DNA of 21,580 nt from a bacterium UBP10_UBA1149 (GTDB lineage: Bacteria; Desulfobacterota; Binatia; UBA1149): assembly GCA_002311335.1 (NCBI GenBank), contig DBZX01000072.1, forward strand, positions 1 through 21,580, given 5' to 3'. The position numbers and the translations under genes are program-made. Below are positions 8,456 to 15,549 of the stretch, in pieces. Numbering within the stretch: the first letter of the stretch is position 1; every line of letters begins with the position of its first letter. Below the pieces are notes generated by a model. It was not told the DNA's origin. It saw only the letters and a program-made list of their open reading frames with translations, and ran no database searches.

Positions 8456-8573
8456 GGACCGAGACGGGAGTTCAGATTGTCTTCCGGCGTAGCGTCACCC
8501 GTGACCACGGGCTCGCGGCTGCCGGTGGTCGATGACCTTCCGCTGGTTCGGGAGGTTTTTTTATGACCACCGG
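8456..8573 (+). promoter_or_regulatory. Structured panB leader with mutually exclusive hairpins (candidate cis-regulatory RNA)
   Basis: Four helices can be drawn by hand. (A) CCGGC (8484-8488) plus AGC (8491-8493) pairs with GCT plus GCCGG (8518-8525), enclosing an inner hairpin CCCGT/ACGGG (8498-8502/8507-8511). (B) CCGGTGGTC (8522-8530) is perfectly complementary to GACCACCGG (8565-8573), which begins at the G of the panB ATG. (C) 8535-8542 pairs with 8549-8556 and contains the SD. (D) GAGAC (8461-8465) pairs with GTCTT (8479-8483). A and B share bases 8522-8525, so they cannot coexist. This is the geometry of a riboswitch expression platform. A published 'pan motif' RNA class precedes pantothenate genes; I could not test whether this is a member. 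Confidence 0.45.
8535..8562 (+). terminator. Terminator-like hairpin whose 3' arm is the panB Shine-Dalgarno
   Basis: ACCTTCCG (8535-8542) pairs with CGGGAGGT (8549-8556) in eight base pairs (one G-U) around a six-base loop CTGGTT, and seven T residues (8556-8562) follow at once. This is the form of an intrinsic terminator. The 3' arm contains GGAGG (8551-8555), the SD of panB, seven bases before its ATG. The element could end kinase transcripts, attenuate panB, or simply hide the SD. Confidence 0.5.
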
Positions 8574-9465
8574 AATAGCCGACAGTAAGTTTACTGAAAA
8601 GAAAGTCACCGTGCCCGGCGTCATCGACGCCAAGGGTGAGCGTCGCCTGACCATGCTCACCGCCTACGACTTTACCTTCTCGCGCCTGGCCGACCGGGCG
8701 GGCGTGGACATGCTGCTGGTGGGAGACTCGCTGGCCATGGTGGTGCAGGGCATGGACAACACCCTGGGTGTCACCATGGACGAGATGGTATACCACGTGC
8801 GCATGGTGGCTCGCGGCCGCAAGCGTGCCCTGGTGGTGGCCGACATGCCCTTCATGTCTTACCAGGTGTCGGCCGAAGAGGCGCTGGCCAACGCCGGCCG
8901 CTTCATCAAGGAAGCCGGCGCCGAGGCCGTCAAGCTCGAGGGCGGAGTCAACGTGGCCGATACAGTGGCGCGCCTGTCCAACATCGACATCCCAGTGGTG
9001 GGCCACATCGGCCTGACCCCGCAGTCGGTGCACCGCATGGGCGGACACAAGGTGCAGGGTCGCGAGAGCGGTGGCGCACCGGGTGCCCGCGAACGGATCA
9101 TGGCCGATGCCCGCGCGCTCGAAGACGCGGGAGCCTTTGCCATCGTCATAGAGGGCGTTCCCTCTGAGCTCGGCCGCGAGATCACCGAATTGGTAAACGT
9201 GCCCACCATAGGCATAGGTGCCGGCCCCTCCTGCGACGGGCAGGTGCTGGTCATGCACGACGTGCTCGGTCTCGAAGAACGCATAGCCCCACGCTTTGTG
9301 CGCCGCTACGCCGAGCTGGCAACGGTGGCCACCGAGGCCATAGGCAGCTACGTGGCCGATGTGCGCGACGGTAGCTTTCCGGCAGCCGAGCACTGCTTTT
9401 CGTCGCGTAAACCACGCTCGGCCAACAGGCCTCCTTCGCGGCGCAGGGCGCTGGGCGGTTCCTGA
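8563..9465 (+). CDS. panB: 3-methyl-2-oxobutanoate hydroxymethyltransferase (ketopantoate synthase)
   Basis: PanB adds a hydroxymethyl group from methylenetetrahydrofolate to alpha-ketoisovalerate, the first committed step of pantothenate synthesis. The 300-aa product has LVGDSLAMVVQG (metal ligand Asp55), VVADMPFMSY (Asp94), AVKLEGG (Glu126), the GHIGLTPQSVHRMGG block (147-161) and FAIVIEGVP with catalytic Glu197. The start is fixed by GGAGG seven bases upstream, the spacer being all T. Compared with the usual ~265 aa, there is a basic C-terminal extension (RKPRSANRPPSRRR) of unknown role. The next gene, panC, is 54 bases downstream. Confidence 0.95.
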   Translation: MTTGIADSKFTEKKVTVPGVIDAKGERRLTMLTAYDFTFSRLADRAGVDMLLVGDSLAMVVQGMDNTLGVTMDEMVYHVRMVARGRKRALVVADMPFMSYQVSAEEALANAGRFIKEAGAEAVKLEGGVNVADTVARLSNIDIPVVGHIGLTPQSVHRMGGHKVQGRESGGAPGARERIMADARALEDAGAFAIVIEGVPSELGREITELVNVPTIGIGAGPSCDGQVLVMHDVLGLEERIAPRFVRRYAELATVATEAIGSYVADVRDGSFPAAEHCFSSRKPRSANRPPSRRRALGGS

Positions 9466-9476
9466 GCCAACGCAGG

Positions 9477-9497
9477 GGCCAAGCGAAAGGCTTGGCC
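9477..9497 (+). other. Intercistronic hairpin between panB and panC
   Basis: GGCCAAGC (9477-9484) and GCTTGGCC (9490-9497) form a perfect 8-bp stem around a GAAAG loop. No T-run follows, so it is not a canonical terminator. It may be an mRNA stability or processing element that sets PanB:PanC ratio. It ends 22 bases before the TTG start of panC. Confidence 0.4.
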
Positions 9498-9519
9498 GGA
9501 TAACGGGCAGAATAACCAG

Positions 9520-10416
9520 TTGAAAACCGTAACCGATATAGCAGTCATGCGTGAGCTGTCGCGACAGGTTCGCGGTGCGGGGCTGCGCGTGGGCCTGGTG
9601 CCGACCATGGGTTTTCTCCACGAGGGGCACCTCGAGCTGGTGCGTCGCGCGAAGGCTGACGCCGACGTCGTGGTTGTGTCGATCTTCGTTAACCCGGCGC
9701 AGTTCAACGACCCGGGTGATTTTGAAAACTACCCCCGCGACATTTCGGCCGACGAGGCCATGCTGGAGGCGGAGGGAGTCGACATGATGTTCGTGCCCGA
9801 GGCGGAGCAGGTGTACCCGCCTGGATCGGCCAGCCGGGTGATAGTATCGGGACTGGCCGATACCCTCTGCGGTCCCGGCAGGCCCGGGCACTTTGACGGC
9901 GTGGCCACGGTGGTGAGCGCGCTGTTCAACATGGTCGAACCCGACTTCGCGGTCTTCGGCGAGAAGGACTACCAGCAACTGCAGGTAATACGCCGCATGG
10001 CCGCCGACCTTCACTTTGGCGTCGATGTTGTTTCGGTGGCCACCTGCCGAGAGCCCGACGGCGTGGCCATGAGCACGCGCAACGAACGCCTCTCGGCCGC
10101 AGAACGGCAGCAGGCGCCCGCCATCTACCGCGGCCTGTGCCTGGCCAGCGATGCCTGGCAGGGGGGCGAGGACTCGTCGCAGGCCCTGGTCGGCCTCGTG
10201 GCTTCGGAAATCGAAGCCGCCGAGGGAATGACGGCCGAGTACGTGAGCCTGGTCGACGGTGCCACGCTGCAACCCGTGCCGCGGGCCACTGCAGGCTGCG
10301 TGCTGGCCGTGGCTGCCGCGCTGGGGCCGGTGCGCTTGATAGACAACGTGGTATTGCAAAGCACGGCCTCGGCCGTGACTGCTGCCGACAACGAGGAGAC
10401 TCCCGCACATGCGTAA
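9520..10416 (+). CDS. panC: Pantothenate synthetase (pantoate-beta-alanine ligase)
   Basis: PanC joins pantoate and beta-alanine with ATP, via pantoyl-adenylate, to give pantothenate. The 298-aa product has VGLVPTMGFLHEGH with the nucleotidyltransferase HxGH motif at 34-37, SIFVNPAQF (54-62), CGPGRPGHFDGVATVV (117-132), VFGEKDYQQ (145-153) and MSTRN (184-188, the KMSKS-like loop). TTG 9520 is chosen because it gives the usual N-terminal spacing before the LVPTMG strand; ATG 9547 would cut off the first strand. The SD is weak. The stop codon overlaps panD by eight bases. Confidence 0.94.
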   Translation: MKTVTDIAVMRELSRQVRGAGLRVGLVPTMGFLHEGHLELVRRAKADADVVVVSIFVNPAQFNDPGDFENYPRDISADEAMLEAEGVDMMFVPEAEQVYPPGSASRVIVSGLADTLCGPGRPGHFDGVATVVSALFNMVEPDFAVFGEKDYQQLQVIRRMAADLHFGVDVVSVATCREPDGVAMSTRNERLSAAERQQAPAIYRGLCLASDAWQGGEDSSQALVGLVASEIEAAEGMTAEYVSLVDGATLQPVPRATAGCVLAVAAALGPVRLIDNVVLQSTASAVTAADNEETPAHA

Positions 10417-10792
10417 GATGCTGAGAGGCAAAATACATCGCGCCACCGTCACCGGTGCCGACATCGACTACGAGGGCAGCGTGACCATCGACAGCGAGCT
10501 CATGGACGCAGCCGGCCTGATCACGGGCGAAGCCGTACACGTTTGGAACGTGACCAACGGCGAGCGTTTTGAAACCTACGCCATCGAGGGCGCGGCCGGC
10601 TCACGGGTGGTCTGCATCAACGGCGCGGCGGCTCACAAGGCTTCGCGCGGCGACCTCGTAATAATTGCCGCCTTCGGCTGGATGGAAGACTCGCAGGCCT
10701 TGAGCTGGAAGCCCAGCTGCGTGTTCGTAGACGAGGCCAACAACCCGATCGACGAGGGACGCGAAGAAGTACCCGGCCAGGCCTTCGGCTGA
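10409..10792 (+). CDS. panD: Aspartate 1-decarboxylase precursor
   Basis: PanD makes beta-alanine from aspartate, feeding PanC. The 127-aa product contains YEGSVTID, where self-cleavage between Gly23 and Ser24 creates the pyruvoyl cofactor, and SRVVCINGAAAHKASRGDLVII, the conserved second half. Length and cleavage position match bacterial PanD. GAGGAG lies upstream of ATG 10409, and the start overlaps the end of panC by eight bases, so translation is probably coupled. A second Met at codon 4 is possible. The product completes a panB-panC-panD set. Confidence 0.95.
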   Translation: MRKMLRGKIHRATVTGADIDYEGSVTIDSELMDAAGLITGEAVHVWNVTNGERFETYAIEGAAGSRVVCINGAAAHKASRGDLVIIAAFGWMEDSQALSWKPSCVFVDEANNPIDEGREEVPGQAFG

Positions 10793-11166
10793 GCCGGCTT
10801 GCCGGGCGGCGTAGATGCTGCGGTAGAAAATGAAGAGCGCTCACGCGATGCGAGCGACGCTTGCGTCCGATGGAGACGCCAGGCAACGCCGCCGCATCCC
10901 CGGGGGGGCACTTCTCTCGAATGGCCACCCCGACACCGACCCGGCGATAAAGCTGCCGTCCCGGTGGCGTAATACGCTGGAACCATTTGGCTCCAATACC
11001 AATTGAAGCTCTTCTGGCTGGGGTCGGTCAAGGGCTTTTGCGACTTCAGTGCCGGAATGTACCGTATAGGCGGGCAGGCGGCTTGCCGGGGCCAGTCAGC
11101 TTCCACCCCCAAGCGGGGGGCGGGGCCTGCTTCGTACCCAGTCGGGTGGCGTGTTAAACTCCGGCG
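10793..11166. other. Intergenic region before smpB without a convincing gene
   Basis: No reading frame here has family-like sequence or a usable SD. A 12-base direct repeat CGGCTTGCCGGG occurs at 10795-10806 and 11079-11090, bracketing most of the region. The central part (about 10960-11060) is less GC-rich than its surroundings and reads on the minus strand as an open segment with KSFNWYWSQMVPAYY; whether that is a gene remnant is unknown. A CCCCC-AAGC-GGGGG inverted repeat lies at 11106-11119. A possible -10 box TTAAAC (11154-11159) sits just before the smpB start. Confidence 0.5.
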
Positions 11167-11640
11167 GTGGCTAAGCGATCGGGCAGAAAGGGAAGGGGGG
11201 CTCTGGCCGAGAACCGCCGTGTGCGTTACCAGTACATGGTCGAGGATACCATGGAGGCCGGTATCGTGTTGGTCGGCAGCGAGGTGAAGGCCATACGCGA
11301 GGGCCGCGCCAACCTCGCCGATTCCTACGTTCGACTGCGCCGCGGCGAGGCTTACCTGCAGGGCTGCCACGTGGGGGCCTGTTCGTCGCAGGGCGAGCAG
11401 GCCCACGAGTCGGTGCACGACCGCAAGCTGCTCCTTCACCGCCGCGAAATCGACAAGCTCGAGGGCAAGGTGCGGCAGAGCGGCTACACGCTGGTCGTGA
11501 CGCGCCTTTACGACAGTGGCGGAAGAATCAAGGCCGAGGTCGTGCTCGCGAAGGGCAAGAAAAAACACGACAAGCGCTCCTCGCTCAAGGATCGCGAGCG
11601 CCAGCGAGAGGCAGCGCGCGCCACCAAGCTCAGGTTCTGA
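11167..11640 (+). CDS. smpB: SsrA-binding protein SmpB
   Basis: SmpB binds tmRNA and takes it to stalled ribosomes for trans-translation; the ssrA gene is in this window at 20981. The 157-aa product shows ENRRVRYQYMVEDTMEAGIVL, then VGSEVKAIREGRANLADSYV, KLLLHRREIDKLEGKV, and a basic C-terminal tail (KGKKKHDKRSSLKDRERQRE) that enters the decoding channel in characterised SmpB. The start is GTG 11167. It has no SD, but a TTAAAC box ends seven bases upstream, so the message may be nearly leaderless. The N-terminus is lysine/arginine-rich (AKRSGRKGRG). It converges on the acyl-CoA synthetase gene with a 17-base gap that holds the palindrome GCAAATTTTGC. Confidence 0.95.
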   Translation: MAKRSGRKGRGALAENRRVRYQYMVEDTMEAGIVLVGSEVKAIREGRANLADSYVRLRRGEAYLQGCHVGACSSQGEQAHESVHDRKLLLHRREIDKLEGKVRQSGYTLVVTRLYDSGGRIKAEVVLAKGKKKHDKRSSLKDRERQREAARATKLRF

Positions 11641-11657
11641 CGCAAATTTTGCAGGCC

Positions 11658-13214
11658 TCAGCCGCGCGGCAACGCCGAGCGGTCGAGCTTGCCCATGGCG
11701 TTGCGCGGCAGTTCGGCCACGAAGCTGTAGCGGCGCGGTCTCTTGTAGCGGGCCAGCTTGTCGTCGGCCACCCGAGTGAGGGCGCGCTCGAGCAGCGCCG
11801 GGTCGGCACCGGGTGCGCCCACGATCCAGGCGGCGGGCACCTCGCCGAGGTCATCGTCGGGCAGCCCGGCCACCACCACTTCGGTCACGCCCTCCACGGT
11901 TGACAGCAGGCGCTCGACCTCGGCCGGCACAATGTTGGAGCCGCCGCTGATGACCAGGTCCTTGATGCGGCCGTCCAGGTAGAGGCGCCCGCGTTCGTCA
12001 AAGCGTCCGATATCACCGGTGTGAAACCAGCCCTTGCTGGCGTCGTCGCCGTTGTCCGGGCTGCCGTCATCTTGCAGGTAGCCCGAAAAAACAGTCGGCC
12101 CCTGCACGCAGACTTCGCCCGGCCCACTGGCGGGCAAGCCCGGTCCCCCCTCGTGGTAGATCGGATGATCGCCGGCACCCGCGTCGTGGTCACAAAGAGC
12201 TATGAGGGTGCCCGGCAGGGGAAACCCGGCGCTGCCGGCCGCCGTGTCGCCGGGCAGGTTGCTCGATATGATACCGGTTTCGGTCAGCCCGTAGCGTTCG
12301 ACCAGTTCGACGCCGAAGCGCTCGTGAAACTGCTGCCACAGCAGGGCGTCCAGCGGTGCCGAGCCACAAAGAGCCAGCCTGAGCACCGCCAGCGAATCGT
12401 CGGGGCCGGCCTCCGCCAGCAGTCGCCGGTAGATGGTGGGAACGCCCATTATAAGTTTCACATCGAGCGCGGCTATCGCGTCGAGGCAGGCGCGTGCGTC
12501 GAAGCGCGGCGCCAGCACGATCTCGTTGCCCGCCAGCAGGCTGCCGTACAGCCCCAGCACGAGGCCGTGGAAATGATGGGTCGGCAACAGGTGCAGCAGG
12601 CGGTCATCGGGGTCGCGTTGCCAGGCCAGGGCCAGCTGGTCGAGGTTGGCCAGGAGTTCGCCGTGTGACAATGGCACGCCCTTGGGCTGGCCGGTGGTGC
12701 CCGAGGTAAACAGCAGCAGCGCGGTGTCTGCCGGTTTCCGGCTTTCGACCGATAGTGTTGGGGCCAGGTGTTCGTGCGGGGAGAGTTCGTCTTCGGCAAG
12801 CCACCGACAGCCGCTGTTGCCAGCCGCAGCGGCATGGCGCCGGGCGATGCCGGGGCTGGTAACTACCAGCGAGGGCTGCGCACGCGGCAGCAGCTCCTCG
12901 ATCTCGGCCGTCGACAGCGAGCTGTTGAGCGGCACCACCACGGCGCCGCTGGAGAGCACGGCCAGGTGCAGGGCTACGAGCTCGGGGCCGCGCGAGGGGT
13001 CGAGCAACACGCGTTGACCGGGCTCTATGCCTTCCTGTCGCAGGCGCGCCGACCACAGCGCGGTGTGCTCGAGCAGTTGCGAGCGGCTTTGTGTCCAGGC
13101 GAGGGAGGGCGTGTCGGGGTCGCCGTGGTGCAGTCCGGCCTCCTGCAAACCGGAGACAGCGGCCAGCGAGCTGTCAGATTGCAGTGTATCGAGGATTCGC
13201 CTTGCCAGGTTCAT
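11658..13214 (-). CDS. AMP-dependent acyl-CoA synthetase, malonyl-CoA synthetase (MatB/ACSF3)-like
   Basis: The enzyme would activate a carboxylic acid to its CoA thioester through an acyl-adenylate. The 518-aa form from ATG 13214 has FTSGTTGQPKG (169-179), LPTHHFHGLVLGLYGSLLAG (210-229), LIMGVPTIYRRLL (254-266), CGSAPL (283-288), ERYGLTETG (306-314), HTGD (398-401), DLVISGGSNIVPAEVE (419-434) and catalytic Lys509 in NAMGKLDR. The HHFHGL, GVPTIYRRLL and GSAPL blocks resemble MatB, but dicarboxylate specificity is inferred, not proven. GTG 13253 would add 13 unremarkable residues. The phosphatase gene lies just upstream on the same strand (13 bases to that GTG), so the two are probably co-transcribed. 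Confidence 0.88.
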   Translation of the reverse strand: MNLARRILDTLQSDSSLAAVSGLQEAGLHHGDPDTPSLAWTQSRSQLLEHTALWSARLRQEGIEPGQRVLLDPSRGPELVALHLAVLSSGAVVVPLNSSLSTAEIEELLPRAQPSLVVTSPGIARRHAAAAGNSGCRWLAEDELSPHEHLAPTLSVESRKPADTALLLFTSGTTGQPKGVPLSHGELLANLDQLALAWQRDPDDRLLHLLPTHHFHGLVLGLYGSLLAGNEIVLAPRFDARACLDAIAALDVKLIMGVPTIYRRLLAEAGPDDSLAVLRLALCGSAPLDALLWQQFHERFGVELVERYGLTETGIISSNLPGDTAAGSAGFPLPGTLIALCDHDAGAGDHPIYHEGGPGLPASGPGEVCVQGPTVFSGYLQDDGSPDNGDDASKGWFHTGDIGRFDERGRLYLDGRIKDLVISGGSNIVPAEVERLLSTVEGVTEVVVAGLPDDDLGEVPAAWIVGAPGADPALLERALTRVADDKLARYKRPRRYSFVAELPRNAMGKLDRSALPRG

Positions 13215-13266
13215 GTTGGTGGTCGCTCGGGAACGCCCTGGCGGCTCTGTCACAAGTATGCCGGCG

Positions 13267-13851
13267 TTACTGGTCCTGCCGCCAACGTGACACGAAGCGT
13301 TCCTGGACTATGGTCTCGGGACACTTTGCCAAGGCCAGTACAGGGTCGTTGGCGCGGAGTTCTGTGAGCCGGGCTACGGCGTCGTCGCCTACTGCTATGC
13401 CGTGGCGAGCCAGGTAGCAGCCGGCAACCAGCCAGGCCCGGCCGTTGCCGCTGGTGCAATGCAGCAGCGTGGGGCTGTCGCGACCGTCGATCTCGTTGTC
13501 GATTGCGTCGAGTATCATCTCCATCGCATCGGATGATGGCGCGGTGCCTTTTTCTATGGCAAAGCGTTCTATTTCGATAACTGAGCCCAGCTGCTCGCCC
13601 ATCTCTTCGAGCGCATCTTCGTAGGCAGGTATGTGCGGCACTTCGCCGTCACCGTTGACCTCGTCTTCCTCGGTGAGGTTGATCACCGAGCGCAGGCCGG
13701 CCGCGAGCAGCGAGGCCAGTATCTCGCGGGTAGATTGCTCGTCGTTACCCGCGGGGTAGGGGCCGGCCAGCAATCGGCCGGGGATTATCCACCAGGCACC
13801 GCTGTAAGCGGCAGGGGGGTCAGCGGCAGGGGTGTCTGGTGAAGGGGGCAT
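13267..13851 (-). CDS. Cys-based (tyrosine/dual-specificity-like) phosphatase with altered catalytic residues
   Basis: The 194-aa product has the CX5R signature LLHCTSGNGRAW, with Cys132 and Arg138, followed by LVAGCYLARHGI. This matches the small bacterial phosphatase family that typically reads HCxxGxGRTG. Two positions differ from the usual pattern: the residue after Arg is Ala instead of Thr/Ser, and the stretch ERFAIEKGTAPSS has Glu100 where relatives carry the general-acid Asp. It may be a slow, specialised or non-catalytic member. No signal peptide is seen. ATG 13851 has GGAG eight bases upstream. It is the first gene of a two-gene minus-strand unit with the acyl-CoA synthetase and diverges from the aldehyde dehydrogenase operon. 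Confidence 0.8.
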   Translation of the reverse strand: MPPSPDTPAADPPAAYSGAWWIIPGRLLAGPYPAGNDEQSTREILASLLAAGLRSVINLTEEDEVNGDGEVPHIPAYEDALEEMGEQLGSVIEIERFAIEKGTAPSSDAMEMILDAIDNEIDGRDSPTLLHCTSGNGRAWLVAGCYLARHGIAVGDDAVARLTELRANDPVLALAKCPETIVQERFVSRWRQDQ

Positions 13852-13871
13852 AATAAAAGCTCCGGATTGCA

Positions 13872-13889
13872 GCCGGGGGACACCCCGGC
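13872..13889. other. GC-rich hairpin in the divergent phosphatase/ALDH gap
   Basis: GCCGGGG and CCCCGGC form a perfect 7-bp inverted repeat around GACA. It lies 21 bases from the phosphatase start, probably in its 5' untranslated region or in the shared control region with the ALDH operon. There is no T-run on either side, so a terminator is unlikely. It could be an operator or leader hairpin. Confidence 0.35.
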
Positions 13890-14031
13890 CGTCTGGACCA
13901 CCGCCTTGAATGTCTCACAAGCAGGCCGTCCGGGTCAAGGGCTACTGTGAATAAGCTTGATTGAGGGTTGCCGCGAGCATATTGAGCACTCATTACTTTT
14001 CGACGTCGCCCCCCGGCGGCAGGAGGATCTC

Positions 14032-15516
14032 ATGGAGCAGTACGGACTTTTCATTGACGGCGAATATCGCGACGCGAAGGCTGGCGAGACCATAAAGAGC
14101 ATCAACCCGGCGACCGAGCAGCCCTGGGCCGAGGTGGCCAGCGCCGGCGAAGCCGACGTAGACGACGCCGTTGAGGCCGCCCGCAAGGCCCACGCGTCCG
14201 GCGTGTGGCGAAACAAGAGCTACGAGGAGAGGGCCGACATCCTGGCGGCGGTGGCCGAGATCATCAACGGGCAGGCTGAGGCACTGGCAGTGGTCGAGGC
14301 CCAGGACGGCGGCGGCACCATACGCAAGGCCAGTTTTGCCGACGTGCCGGGAGCCGCCGGCACCTTCGAGTATTTTGCCGGGCTATGCCGCGGCTACGTC
14401 GACGAAGAAGAGTTCGCGGAGACGGTGCCGGTAGCGAGCCGCAACATCGTGCGTCGCGAACCCATCGGCGTGTGCGCTGGTATCGTGCCGTGGAACTTCC
14501 CCATACTGATGGCATCGTGGAAGATAGCGCCGGCGCTGGCCGCTGGGAACACTGTCATCATCAAGCCGGCGTCGGTAACACCGGTGACCGCGCTCTTACT
14601 GGGGCAGATCTGCAAGGACGCGGGCGTGCCCGACGGCGTGGTCAACGTTGTAAGCGGCCCCGGCGGCGTGGCCGGCGAGCGCCTGGCGTCTCACCCCGAC
14701 GTGGGCAAGGTGGCGTTCACCGGCTCTACCGAGGTCGGCCGTCGTATCATGCAGCTGGCGTCGGGCACCATAAAAAAGGTGACCCTCGAGCTGGGCGGCA
14801 AGTCGCCCAACATCATTCTCGACGATGCCGATCTCGACACCGCCGCGCTGGGCGCCTGCTACGGCACGTTTTTTCACCAGGGCCAGGTCTGCGAGTCGGG
14901 TACGCGGGTGCTGGTTTCGGAAAAACAGCACGACGAACTCGTCGACAAGATGGTAAGCGCCTGCGATCGCATACAGGTGGGTGACCCCATGGACATGATG
15001 TCCACCATGGGCCCCATGGTGAGCAGTAACCAGCTCGACACCGTGGAGCGGTACGTGGGACTCGGCCGCGAGGCAGGGGCCGAGTGCGTGCTGGGCGGCG
15101 ACCGCCCCGACATGGAGAGCGGCTACTACTACAACCCCACTATCTTTACGGGCGTGGACAACGGCATGCGCATCGCCCAGGAAGAAATCTTCGGCCCCGT
15201 GGTGTCGGTGATACGTTATTCCGACGACGAAGAAGCGGTGCGTATTGCCAACGACTCGATGTACGGGCTCGGTGGTGCCGTGTGGTCGAGCGATACCGAG
15301 CGCGCGCTGTCAGTGGCACGGCGACTCGAAACCGGCACCGTGTGGATCAACGACTACCACATGATCAACGTCCGCTTTCCCTTTGGAGGCTACAAGCAAA
15401 GCGGCGTGGGCCGCGAGCTGGGCCCCTGGGGCATGTCGGCGTTCCAGGAAACCAAGCACATCCACGTGGGCGAGGACACGCCAGACAAGATCTACTTCAG
15501 CGCTTTGTTCAACTGA
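14032..15516 (+). CDS. NAD(P)-dependent aldehyde dehydrogenase
   Basis: The enzyme oxidises an aldehyde to the acid. The 494-aa product has the family landmarks VPWNFP (Asn155, oxyanion), FTGSTEVGRRIM, LELGGKSPN (Glu253, general base), GQVCESGTR (Cys287, nucleophile) and QEEIFGPVVSVI. ATG 14032 is fixed by AGGAGG, six bases upstream. It resembles the general ALDH family; the true substrate is not evident. It is the first gene of a tight run with a zinc alcohol dehydrogenase (33 bases on), a double-hotdog thioesterase and DUF779, so the likely role is turning an alcohol or aldehyde into an acid. A weak possible promoter, TTGATT-17-TATTGA, lies at 13957-13985. Confidence 0.93.
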   Translation: MEQYGLFIDGEYRDAKAGETIKSINPATEQPWAEVASAGEADVDDAVEAARKAHASGVWRNKSYEERADILAAVAEIINGQAEALAVVEAQDGGGTIRKASFADVPGAAGTFEYFAGLCRGYVDEEEFAETVPVASRNIVRREPIGVCAGIVPWNFPILMASWKIAPALAAGNTVIIKPASVTPVTALLLGQICKDAGVPDGVVNVVSGPGGVAGERLASHPDVGKVAFTGSTEVGRRIMQLASGTIKKVTLELGGKSPNIILDDADLDTAALGACYGTFFHQGQVCESGTRVLVSEKQHDELVDKMVSACDRIQVGDPMDMMSTMGPMVSSNQLDTVERYVGLGREAGAECVLGGDRPDMESGYYYNPTIFTGVDNGMRIAQEEIFGPVVSVIRYSDDEEAVRIANDSMYGLGGAVWSSDTERALSVARRLETGTVWINDYHMINVRFPFGGYKQSGVGRELGPWGMSAFQETKHIHVGEDTPDKIYFSALFN

Positions 15517-15549
15517 CAGTAAGCGGGGAGGTTTGCCGGTGGGAATGGG

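Noticed and set aside
8452..10464. A 670-codon open frame on the minus strand opposite panB and panC
   Set aside because: It is antisense to two clear pan genes, rich in His/Arg/Gly as expected from GC bias, and shows no family motif or SD.
11642..11652. GCAAATTTTGC palindrome between smpB and the ligase as a bidirectional terminator
   Set aside because: The stem is only five base pairs with a one-base centre and no T-run, too weak to call.
13215..13253. GTG 13253 as start of the acyl-CoA synthetase
   Set aside because: Not excluded, but it adds residues without family similarity; ATG 13214 places the N-terminus as in relatives.
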